Shown piece after piece: positions 58,001-64,000 of a stretch of DNA of 64,000 nt. A program made the position numbers and the translations under genes. Within the stretch, counting starts at the first letter, position 1, and each line of letters begins with the position of its first letter. The stretch comes from Nyssa sinensis (taxonomy: Eukaryota; Streptophyta; Magnoliopsida; Cornales; Nyssaceae). The notes below the pieces were generated by a model, which made no database searches, was not told the origin of the DNA, and saw only the letters and a list, made by a program, of their open reading frames with translations. The DNA lies in assembly GCA_008638375.1 (NCBI GenBank), contig CM018051.1:13260369-13324368 (forward strand), given 5' to 3'.

Positions 58001-60201
58001 TCTTGGAAAGCCATTTTAACTGCAAATAATTTGAAGAAGCGAGGTTTCTCTTTGGCTAGTAGATGCTATTTGTGCCAGAAGGATGAGGAAACAGTGGATC
58101 ACATCCTCCTCCATTGCCACGTTTCCTGGAGCTATTGGAACATGGTTTTTGCTCTTTTTGGTGTCTCTTGGGTCTTGTCTGGCTCCGTCAGAGATCTTCT
58201 GTTAGCTTGGGCAGGGTGCAATCTTTCAGAAGAGAGAAGGAGACTTTGGAGACTGGCCCCTATTTGCTTGTTGTGGTGTATTTGGCTTGAAAGAAACAAA
58301 CGTGTCTTTGAAGATGAGGAGCTTTCCATTCCTCTCCTCAAAGATGCGTTTTTGCGTTTGTTATTTCTTTGGGTTAAAGAAGCTTCCCCTGTTAATGCTT
58401 CTTCTCTTGTTGATTTTATGGGGTCGTTAAGACCTTTGTAATGCTTTCCTTGTAGGCTTTTGCCCTTTGTGCCCTCCTTGGGCACTTTTTAATATATATT
58501 ATTCCTCGTTATTTATCAAAAAAAAAAAATTTAGTCTTGACATTGAAGAAACCACTTGTTTGTTTGGCCATACAAGTGTAGGGATGGCAATTTCACCCCC
58601 CCCCCCCCCCTTTCTTAAATGGGACGGGTTTGGGGAGAAAATAAACAGGGTGAGGCGGGGTGGGGAAAGATACTAAAACTTGACATGGGTTTGGGGTGGG
58701 TATGGGGGAAGGCACCCCCGCCCTACCCCGATTATATATTTAAATTTATAAATACCCTTAAATATTTACACATTTCATTAAATACTCTCACATATAAATA
58801 TAAATGTGTATATGTATAATATGTGCATATATATTATGTATATATATGCAAATATGAATTTGTATGTTTTATAATATTAGTTGATTAGTTTTAGTTTTTA
58901 AAAGTTAAAAAAAATAAATTTTTAGATGGGGACGTGGACGGGGGAGACCTTTTTAACAGGGTGAGGATGGGGGAGGGACCACCCACCTTGTTGCCATTCC
59001 GACACAAGTGTCTCTACCCTTGATCCAGAGCATGTTAACGGGAAAAGGGGGAAAATTGGGAATTTCATAAGGAGCGCAGTTGGGAACTTGTGAAGTTCTT
59101 ATCCACCTAACGAGAGAGTGTGCGACCTAAGCAAGAGGAGGTTCTCACTAAATTTTAGTTGAGTTGAAGTGTTATTTTATGTTAATTTTAGGATAATATG
59201 CGACGATGATAGTTTTATTTATGGTTTAGGAGTCAAGTCTGTCTTTCGTTTTATTTATTTTTAGTTTTTTAGAAGAGGAGGGGTCCAACGGCTTGTGCTA
59301 TACAACATGGGATAGCTCTCATAAGGACTTGAATTTTGCACGTTTCCCCAATGAAGGAGCAGGAGATACTACCTGAGTTATGTAAGTTTTAAGTTCTAGA
59401 GTTGAATTTTGAGAATTGAGAGAAGCATTTGTAATGTTAGGGGGTGAATCTTGAGGAAGTCTAGGTGTGATCCTTGAAGAATTCTCTTCCTCTTCGTTCT
59501 TTGTGTTCAGATTTTTATTTTCTTCCCCCATCCTTTCGATACGTAATATTATATAAACAAATATGCCAGAGGAGGTGTAACACAAGTATACAAAAGAGCA
59601 ACCAAAATTCTTTGCTCCCCCGATATATTAAATCACTTATAAAATGTATAGTTTCATGGAACTTCCCTCAAATAACTTATAATGCAAAGAATTAAGCATC
59701 AAGTTCTTCATCTTGTGAATAGATAGTGCCTTCTTGAAAGTTTGATGATTCCTTTCTCTCTAGATGTACGACATAAGACACAAAGGTGCTGCTTTCTGTG
59801 CCTCTCTAAATCTAGGAGTAGCGCACATGTGCTGCCAGCAATTCGGCCACCCAATAGGGTATGACCCAAAGAGCTCCAAACAAAGACAACAACATACTTC
59901 AAGGATCTCTATATATAGTTATCATTAACTATTACTGTCTTACAGATGTGAATATCAATTTGCACGAGACTCTGTCTGCATATTATCACAAATTTTGTGG
60001 CAGACTTAGTTGTCTTTGAGATTTGTGACAACATTTATTTACTTCTCTCTTCTATTTTAATTCTTTGTTCAGGTGGCAACATCATTAAACTCTAATGAGT
60101 GTTTCCTTCTGCAATCTGGCTCTTCACTGTTTACTTGGCATGGAAATCAGAGTACCTTTGAGCAGCAGCAGTTAGCTGCAAAAATTGCAGAATTTTTGAA
60201 G
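43094..60201 (+). CDS. Villin (plant VLN2/VLN3-like actin filament bundling protein), 3' end beyond the window
   Basis: Villins bind, bundle and, depending on calcium, cap or sever actin filaments in the cytoplasm. Coding exons: 43094-43149, 43371-43470, 43631-43699, 43789-44025, 44133-44310, 44426-44558, 46500-46659, 46731-46881, 46966-47066, 47173-47331, 48428-48496, 48596-48664, 48956-49093, 60073-60201. All phases join, giving 583 codons of a family usually about 950-1000 long. ATG 43,094 is the first in frame after TAA 43,016. Gelsolin repeats: G1 from residue 19 ([46 protein letters not shown]); G2 about 135-235; G3 with [18 protein letters not shown]4 from 396 ([20 protein letters not shown]); G5 begins near 540 ([19 protein letters not shown]). 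G6 and headpiece are not seen. No internal stops, so it looks functional. Intron 10 has a GC donor; intron 14 is about 11 kb of transposon-filled sequence. The VLN subclass is inferred from motif similarity only. Confidence 0.93.
44559..46499 (+). other. Villin intron 7
   Basis: 1.94 kb, donor TTATAG|GTACTA, acceptor TTTTTTACAG|C. Splits a Ser codon (AG|C). No coding or mobile-element remnant is recognised within it. Confidence 0.85.
47067..47172 (+). other. Villin intron 10 with GC-AG boundaries
   Basis: The exon ends GGAGGTGGAAAAATTGAG and the intron starts GCATGG; it ends TTTCCCAG before GTGTGGCGC. Only this donor restores the villin reading GGGKIE|VWRING. The nearest GT (47,073) would shift the frame. 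GC-AG introns are a known minor class spliced by the major spliceosome. Confidence 0.85.
49858..50016 (-). mobile_element. Reversed LINE/retroposon 3' tail, interrupted by the copia element
   Basis: A T-rich start followed by ATTCAGTAAAGTAATTTATT and a GGGGGTGCTCCTGTATAC block is the reverse complement of the 3' UTR and A-tail style of the LINEs in this window. It would resume after the copia element at 54,947. Too little coding sequence remains to be certain. Confidence 0.45.
50017..50198 (+). repeat. Left LTR of the copia element
   Basis: 182 bp, TG...CA, with a TATA-like GTATAAATACAC at about 50,133-50,144 that could serve as the element's own promoter, and a CT-rich 3' end. PBS follows immediately. 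Confidence 0.95.
50743..54753 (+). pseudogene. copia Gag-Pol polyprotein with three in-frame TAG stops
   Basis: One uninterrupted frame from ATG 50,743 to TGA 54,751, broken only by TAG at 50,824, 54,205 and 54,514; no frameshift. Order: Gag (UBN2-like), zinc knuckle [16 protein letters not shown] (51,388), protease [10 protein letters not shown] (51,652), integrase zinc region, integrase core with DDE residues visible in [15 protein letters not shown] and NGVAERKNR, reverse transcriptase with [25 protein letters not shown] and YMDDI (about 53,803), and RNase H with [15 protein letters not shown] and CDNQAAL. The second His of the integrase HHCC motif is Arg (LGR, 52,048-52,050). It cannot make a full polyprotein, so the copy is probably dead, though trans-mobilisation of its RNA is conceivable. 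Confidence 0.93.
54760..54941 (+). repeat. Right LTR of the copia element
   Basis: 182 bp, five transitions from the left LTR, preceded by the polypurine tract and followed by target duplication GCACT. Its polyadenylation signals, being in sense within the villin intron, could in principle cause early transcript ends (inference). Confidence 0.95.
54947..55059 (-). mobile_element. Continuation of the reversed retroposon remnant
   Basis: Sequence right of the copia element that would join 49,858-50,016. On the minus strand a short frame near 55,030-55,080 ([12 protein letters not shown]) looks coding-like, but I cannot assign it to a domain. Confidence 0.3.
55552..56790 (+). CDS. LINE ORF1-type protein (DUF4283-like), 3' end altered by deletion
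   Basis: A 412-codon open frame, the RNA-binding ORF1 of a plant LINE. The N-terminal part (residues about 5-125) has the single-stranded-binding-like pattern [20 protein letters not shown] ... [11 protein letters not shown] common in plant LINE ORF1s. A DUF4283-like domain spans roughly residues 190-350, with [44 protein letters not shown] and RWARVLIRG. The CCHC knuckle that usually follows is absent. After about codon 385 the frame runs through the deletion junction into ORF2 sequence read out of frame, so the C terminus ([12 protein letters not shown]...) is spurious. It is not a host gene. Confidence 0.75.
   Translation: MFAQIGDKSFDIIHEVDESRELFQIIERGLGVVRRLWVHRWELDWICKTLDDFSTGRRRVVFPIGLHGRNSSLIMRTGSNRRGNYVRLEGRSPKGFQSIFLPEDFWKGGWTIYSQAFSPLGLSIPTSKNKNQKSYLNVSRIAEWPEDPVTVTHSVHAREELEVHLGSCGSRLSYLRRCLIGRFGDQNSPIPDKCKIQSWALRQWGLQTGLKILDLHGAWFLFELPSEKEASRILSRNWSFEGLAVTLQLWSPSGCCSGQSVSGFIWIRLMGLPALLWSMEVFRAVGNRFGHFVTVYNDTSERRHMRWARVLIRGRQEDIPPSVRINCGNWTFTIPVWSEAGPQCVEAVPSRPEVAASTGSANTIASGDHAPKARHFEWRDSDTGLRQKDTMVRSYDTLCHCYGDSESILMPC
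56735..58441 (+). CDS. LINE ORF2 C-terminal half: partial reverse transcriptase plus zf-RVT
   Basis: A 568-codon open frame to TAA at 58,439. It begins within the RT domain ([15 protein letters not shown], normally preceded by the QGDPLSP motif; only GATCCT remains). It keeps the catalytic [10 protein letters not shown] (about 56,860), INLSKS, YLGLPLG and [19 protein letters not shown]. It ends with the zinc-binding domain [18 protein letters not shown] (58,068-58,121) and [16 protein letters not shown]. Endonuclease and RT motifs before the FADD box are missing, so the enzyme is inactive. The unusual openness and higher GC than the intron around it point to recent insertion. Orientation is the same as villin. 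Confidence 0.85.
   Translation: MILFVIAMETLSRFLCHAEEVGLIKGFQVGDRRGGRVVISHLLFADDTIIFCDPSVRQLRFVRCILVCFEAVSGLRINLSKSSITPVGSIPGMDLLARTLGCRVVCLPLVYLGLPLGAPSRSIGVWDPVVERFFRKLAGWKGQLLSKGGRLTLIKSTLANFPTYFMSLFPIPKSVCRRLEKIQRDFLWGHEGERRKIHLVAWDKIKQPVSLGGLGVKDLGIFNIALLGKWLWRFGESNGELWREVIVDKYGCGRGGWCSGRVEGPRGCSPWGSIRGDWRPFTAKCNFVIGDGGRVSFWDDGWNGNEPLKVKFPTLYSLASNKTARVCDYLDRVGNKLVWTPRFRRNFLDWELEEAGSFLGHICRYRAMEGREDTRVWMPNNKSFSVSSFYKSLFDLESPPFPWKLIWHARAPPKASFFAWEASWKAILTANNLKKRGFSLASRCYLCQKDEETVDHILLHCHVSWSYWNMVFALFGVSWVLSGSVRDLLLAWAGCNLSEERRRLWRLAPICLLWCIWLERNKRVFEDEELSIPLLKDAFLRLLFLWVKEASPVNASSLVDFMGSLRPL
58579..59002. mobile_element. hAT-like MITE with G/C-rich termini (424 bp)
   Basis: Left end TAGGGATGGCAA and right end TTGCCATTCCGA are inverse (10 of 12). 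Flanks TACAAGTG (58,571-58,578) and CACAAGTG (59,003-59,010) form an 8-bp target duplication with one mismatch. Interior: a run of 14 C, G-rich tracts with GGGGTGGG-type motifs, then AT-rich sequence with TATATA runs. The AGGGATGGCAA end with G-rich subterminal tracts is seen in widespread plant repeats. Non-coding. Confidence 0.7.
59011..60072 (+). other. Plain 3' part of villin intron 14
   Basis: No mobile-element or gene signature recognised. Ends with a T-rich tract and acceptor TTGTTCAG. Confidence 0.5.
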
Positions 60202-60739
60202 GTATGCTTTTTGCAGAACACTCTTCATTACAGGTTTTGGTATTTGACTCAGATTTAGTTTTAACCTATAAGTGCTATGACTTGGTTTGAGTCTTTCAAA
60301 GTTCTGGAACAATAATTCTGGTGCCCTTTCATGACTCTCAAAGTAAGTTATGACTTATGAGAGTTTAAAACCACTTTTCTTTTTTATTTCCTCTTATTCA
60401 ATTTTTATACTTAGATCATATTCAAAATTCTTGTTTCCTGGGTAATGTTTGGTCGAGAAATATTCTGAAAAAAGACTTAACATTTCTTTCTTGTTCCTTG
60501 TGTTATATATTTTTAAAAAAAAAATTAGATCTAGGAATTTTAAATAATTGGTCCAGCATCCCCCCACCCCAACAATAAAATTTAGGCATCAGCATTGTTG
60601 GAAACTTTACAAAATGTTATGTTCTAGAGGAGGTTCAGGTAATGGGTTTAAATGTAGAGCAGCAATGATTTGGGTAGTGGAAACACTGAAAGAGGTGGGC
60701 TCACTTTGGCATGGACATGCAATGTCAGAAACAATGACT

Positions 60740-60803
60740 TATTCCCAAGGTCCCAAGTTCAATTCTCACCCCATGGGCCACTTACCTATTAAAAAAAAGG
60801 GTT
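60740..60803 (+). mobile_element. Tiny A-tailed insertion, probable truncated SINE
   Basis: 64 bp with CCAAGTTCAATTCTCACC (resembling a tRNA-type B box) and an A run near its end, flanked by an exact 13-bp direct repeat AGAAACAATGACT at 60,727-60,739 and 60,804-60,816. That fits target-primed insertion of a 5'-truncated SINE. Confidence 0.5.
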
Positions 60804-60974
60804 AGAAACAATGACTCCAGAATTAGGCATGTGAACGCATCTGTAAAATTACTATTACTTTTTTTATCAAACAAAGCCGTGTCTATGTTACTGTATTATT
60901 ACATGTGGAAGTGTTGTATAATGAAGCCTATAATAATGCTAAGTTTAATGTCTAGCTTGAAGTACATTCACATT

Positions 60975-63188
60975 TATTTGGTGTGTATCTTCTTATATTT
61001 GAGGTGGTGTTGGGTCCGCGGATAAATCTTGCCAACGTGGAAATTTTATCTGGTGGGGGAATGTGGAAGTTTTGGCTTCTAATTTTGGGTGTGTGGTTTA
61101 CCAAGGGGTGCTTCGTTTAAAGCAATGACTGTTTGGGACCTAGTGGTGGTGAGAATAGAAAAGAGGTTAGCAGGATGGAAAAGGCCATCTACCTGAAGGA
61201 AGCTAACTTTGATAAAAATGACTCTCTAGTTTGCCTACTTCATATCTCTTTCCTATTCTGGTTTTGGTTGATAATAGGCTGGAGAAATTGCAAAAGGATT
61301 TTTTATGGAGTGGTTTGGGAGAGGAAACAAATACCACCTTGTTGCTTGGGAGAAGGTGTGTTGTCCTATGTGTTCAAGGGGCTCGGGAAATGGTTGTGGT
61401 GTCTCGCAGAGGAGCTTGAGATTCTTTAGCATAGGGTGGTGGAGGGAAATTATGGTCTCAACATAGGGGATGGACTTCAGAGGAGGTTGAGACTACTTAT
61501 GGGGTGAGATATGGAAGAACATTAGGAAGGATGGGAGGGTTTCTCAGCCAAAGTGGAATTTGTAGTGGGAAGTGTTCTATTGAAGTACGTTCCCGAATTG
61601 GTTCGGATTGCTTCAAAGAAAAACATGCGAGTTGCATATAGTGTTAGCTTGTCAGCTCAAAGTGCGGTTTAGCACCCTCACTTCTCTAGGGCCTTCTAGG
61701 ATTGGGAAGTTCGACCAATAGAAGATTTGATGGTTTCTTTGTATGGGGCCAAGGTGGCCGAAGGGAGAAGATTCTATTATGTGGAAGTCGGGGGTGAAGA
61801 GGAAGTTCAGCATGAGATGAGGTCTTACTTTAGAGACCTTGGAGGGGTTTTGGGGATCCATTTTCCATGGAAGGACATTTAGAAGGTAAATGTGCCTCTT
61901 AAGGTGTCTTTTTTTTTTTTTTGTTTGAACTAAGGATCAAAATTTCGTTTCGTAGTGTTGTTTCAGTCACTCAGAAAATGGAAACATTTCGGAAATGTTT
62001 CGAAAACGTAGTGTAAATGATGAAAAAAAATTAAAATTTGTAGAAATACTTGGAAACATAAAGTAAAATATATAAATGTCAGAAGATAAATATTACAATT
62101 AATTAATTAGAAATATTTTAGGTTACATGTCTATCTACATGAGAAGATACCAAGGTGAAATTGGAGAAAAAAAACGTAAATATAAATTAGTTATTAATAC
62201 CTAAATAACTCTTTTAGTAATTAAAAACTAGTATAAAAAAATTTAGAGCTTATTTTTTATCCACTGAAAAAATTATTATATATATTTTTATAAAATATTT
62301 GAAGCTGTTATAATTAAATACAAAACCATAGCATAATAGATATATACTATGTAATATCACGAATTAGAAAATATGGCACAAGTTACATATTAAATAATAA
62401 GTAAAACAAATATTAATTTAAGCCTATTATAATTAATAACTAAGTATTAAAATAAATTATTTATTTACTTTTTATTTCCACTGCTTTTACTTTTTTTTTT
62501 CTACTATTTTTTTTAAATAGAAATATCTTCTTGTAATTTTGGGTCTTAATCCAACATTCTCTTCCTTTATTTGAAAAACAAATGAATATTATCTTTTACT
62601 AACTTATAGAAGTATTGTTGATATAAAAGAAATATTTTCAACTATTTCGGTATGTTTCCGTGAAAACATATAAATTTTGGGATTCCACTAGTATTTCGTT
62701 TCAGTTCATTGAGAAACAGAAAAGTTTCGCCGTTTCGATGAAAAAGAAATGGAATTTTGATCCTTAGTTTGAGTGGAAGTGTTGGAAGCTATTCTCATGT
62801 TTGATAATCTTGGCTAGAAAGGGAAACTTCTCCTGAATAGGTGTTATATCTGCAAGAAAGCAGACGTTTTGACCAATTGCCTTGCTCTTCTGAAAGGATC
62901 CAACCAACTTGGAAAGCGGAGTCTCTTTGTTTGATGTGGTGTATTTAGTGGGAGCAGGACATTGAACTTTTGAGTATGTAGAATCTCCTATCTTTTGTTA
63001 AAAAAGAGGATGTTTGAAATCTTTCATTTTTGGACGACAGGGAAATACTTTATTTCTTGGTCATTTTATGTCAATTTTTGGGTGATTTAAATTTTTTAGA
63101 GGGGAATTAGTTATATCTTTTGTACATAGGTTGCGCTCCCTCTGGTGCCATGTTTATAATACATTATTATTACTTGTCAAAAAAAAAA
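60975..63188 (+). pseudogene. 5'-truncated LINE with target duplication, carrying a nested TIR element
   Basis: Flanked by ACATTCACATT at 60,964-60,974 and 63,189-63,199, the latter right after the A-tail. The sequence starts in the RT region: FEVVLGPRINLANVEIL (about 61,000) parallels [20 protein letters not shown] of the 55 kb LINE. It continues in broken frames (LPTSYLFPI, RLEKLQKDFLWSGLGEE) to VNVPLKVSFFF near 61,890. After the insertion at 61,929-62,768 it resumes with zinc-binding remnants (CYICKKADVLTN, about 62,843) and the 3' UTR. Frameshifts and stops are many, so it is older than the 55 kb copy. It lies after villin exon 15, in the next intron. Confidence 0.82.
61929..62768. mobile_element. 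TIR element (840 bp) nested in the LINE
   Basis: Left end ACTAAGGATCAAAATTTCGT and right end reverse complement ACTAAGGATCAAAATTCCAT agree at 16 of the first 17 positions. TTGA stands immediately outside both ends (61,925-61,928 and 62,769-62,772), so the target duplication may be 4 bp. Subterminal GTTTCG motifs recur near both ends. Interior AT-rich, no transposase. Superfamily not assigned. Confidence 0.75.
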
Positions 63189-63199
63189 ACATTCACATT

Positions 63200-64000
63200 C
63201 ATTTTAGATTCTATCCATGAATGGAAGTGCAAATATTTGTGCCTGCCCAAAGACTAAACTTGATTGAGGTACATGTGAACATGTGTCATGGAGAGAATGT
63301 GCTTTTAACTTCTAAAATGAGTAATTAAAACTGTTCTGCATTTCATGATGATAGATAGTTTTGGTTGTATGGAATGAGGGGAGGTGAGTTTAGTGAGGTG
63401 AGTTTAGTGAAAACTGATATCGAGTCTAGGCATATGTTTAGCTGTAGATAATGGAAATTAATCCTTCACTGATTGCATGCGTGAGGAGTATCCGTGAAGA
63501 CCATAATAATACTTTCTTGGTGCTAGAACAGTAATGGAGCATATATATCATTTACTTATAAAAAGTTCAGAGTTTATACATCATACAAACATATATACGT
63601 ACATACATACATGTGCACGCGCACACACATAAAATTCTTTTTAGTTTGAACTTGAGTTTAGCCAATAATGGGGAAGTGAGGAGACTTATGGATTGGAGGT
63701 TATGATATAGAGTTCATGAGGAGGGCAATGTAAAAATGCCTGCTACTCATGGATCAACACTTCCTTGGTGGAAGGAAAGTCCCAAAATCCAGAGGCATTA
63801 CATCAAGCAATCGTTAGTAATGAGTGCTAAAAAATCACTATAAAAGGACATTAGGATTACTAGGTATAGTTTACCTATATAAAAAAAAAATAGGATTACT
63901 AGTTATAGTTCAGTTCTACTCAGTTTAGTTAGGACAGCAAGAGTTCAGCTTTGCCAAGATTCCTTCTAGATTATTTTCTCTAGATCCACTCTCTAGTTCA
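63200..64000 (+). other. Downstream intron sequence of villin, no exon found
   Basis: I searched for the exon expected next in villins (continuation of G5) and did not see it. Small features: a duplicated GAGGTGAGTTTAGT at 63,381 and 63,395, and a (CATA)n/(CA)n patch at about 63,586-63,630. Confidence 0.5.

Larger units (their letters stand above)
55073..58527 (+). mobile_element. L1-type LINE with internal deletion
   Basis: Bounded by AATTTAGTCTTGA at 55,060-55,072 and again at 58,528-58,540 just after the A-tail, the target duplication expected of LINE insertion. Contains ORF1, then a junction near 56,700-56,735 directly into the middle of ORF2, so endonuclease and the first half of RT are missing. 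The 3' end (ATTTATC plus A run at 58,518-58,529) matches the other LINEs here. The first 480 bp are AT-rich, unlike the rest, and may be the 5' UTR or foreign sequence joined at the 5' end. Confidence 0.85.
49094..60072 (+). other. Villin intron 14, enlarged by transposable elements
   Basis: Donor GCG|GTATGT, acceptor TTGTTCAG|GTGGCA. 10,979 bp, by far the largest visible intron in the coding part. Contents in order: plain intron sequence to about 49,850, a reversed retroposon tail interrupted by a copia element (50,017-54,941), an internally deleted LINE (55,073-58,527), a hAT-like MITE (58,579-59,002), and about 1 kb of plain intron sequence. Exon 14 ends ...MQVDA and exon 15 starts [11 protein letters not shown], contiguous in the villin family. 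Confidence 0.85.

Noticed and set aside
60202..64000. Next villin exon after 60,201
   Set aside because: No sequence matching the expected continuation of gelsolin repeat 5 with proper splice sites was found; it must lie beyond the window.

Overview
The window is nuclear DNA of a flowering plant, most likely a eudicot. It is AT-rich, has one intron-split gene of plant type, and is packed with plant-type LINEs (L1/RTE-like RT tail plus zinc-binding domain), Ty1/copia elements, hAT-like and other TIR elements, and microsatellites. I cannot name the species. No prokaryotic, organellar or CRISPR-like structure is visible.

One host gene is clearly supported: a plant villin (VLN2/VLN3-like actin-bundling protein) on the + strand. 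A probable non-coding first exon lies at about 36.1-36.47 kb and the ATG at 43,094. Fourteen coding exons are visible (583 codons, gelsolin repeats G1 to part of G5). The last visible exon ends at 60,201, and the rest (end of G5, G6, linker, headpiece) lies beyond the window. All splice phases join in frame. One intron starts with GC instead of GT.

Region by region: 1-7 kb holds remnants of an inverted-repeat element, three LINE 3' fragments and a copia deletion derivative. 7-18.7 kb is gene-free, with MITE-like remnants, microsatellites and an 86-bp tandem array. 18.8-32.7 kb is an old direct duplication (unit A 18,770-25,320; unit B 25,359-32,669). Since the duplication, unit B has gained a 679-bp tandem duplication and an 1.8-kb solo-LTR-like insertion whose empty site is preserved in unit A. 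32.7-36 kb holds more MITE-like sequence and then the putative villin first exon. Intron 1 (36.5-43.0 kb) carries two recent tandem duplications and a LINE fragment split by a 1,190-bp hAT-like element with an exact 8-bp target duplication. Intron 14 (49.1-60.07 kb) is swollen to 11 kb by a nearly complete copia element, an internally deleted LINE and a small hAT-like MITE. After exon 15 come another 5'-truncated LINE and a TIR element nested inside it.

The transposon genes do not cooperate with the villin gene; they are insertions in its introns and flanks. I did not find a convincing undescribed biological system. The most notable observations are the GC-AG villin intron, the copia element broken only by TAG codons, the pair of duplicated units with filled and empty insertion sites, and several insertions datable by nesting.
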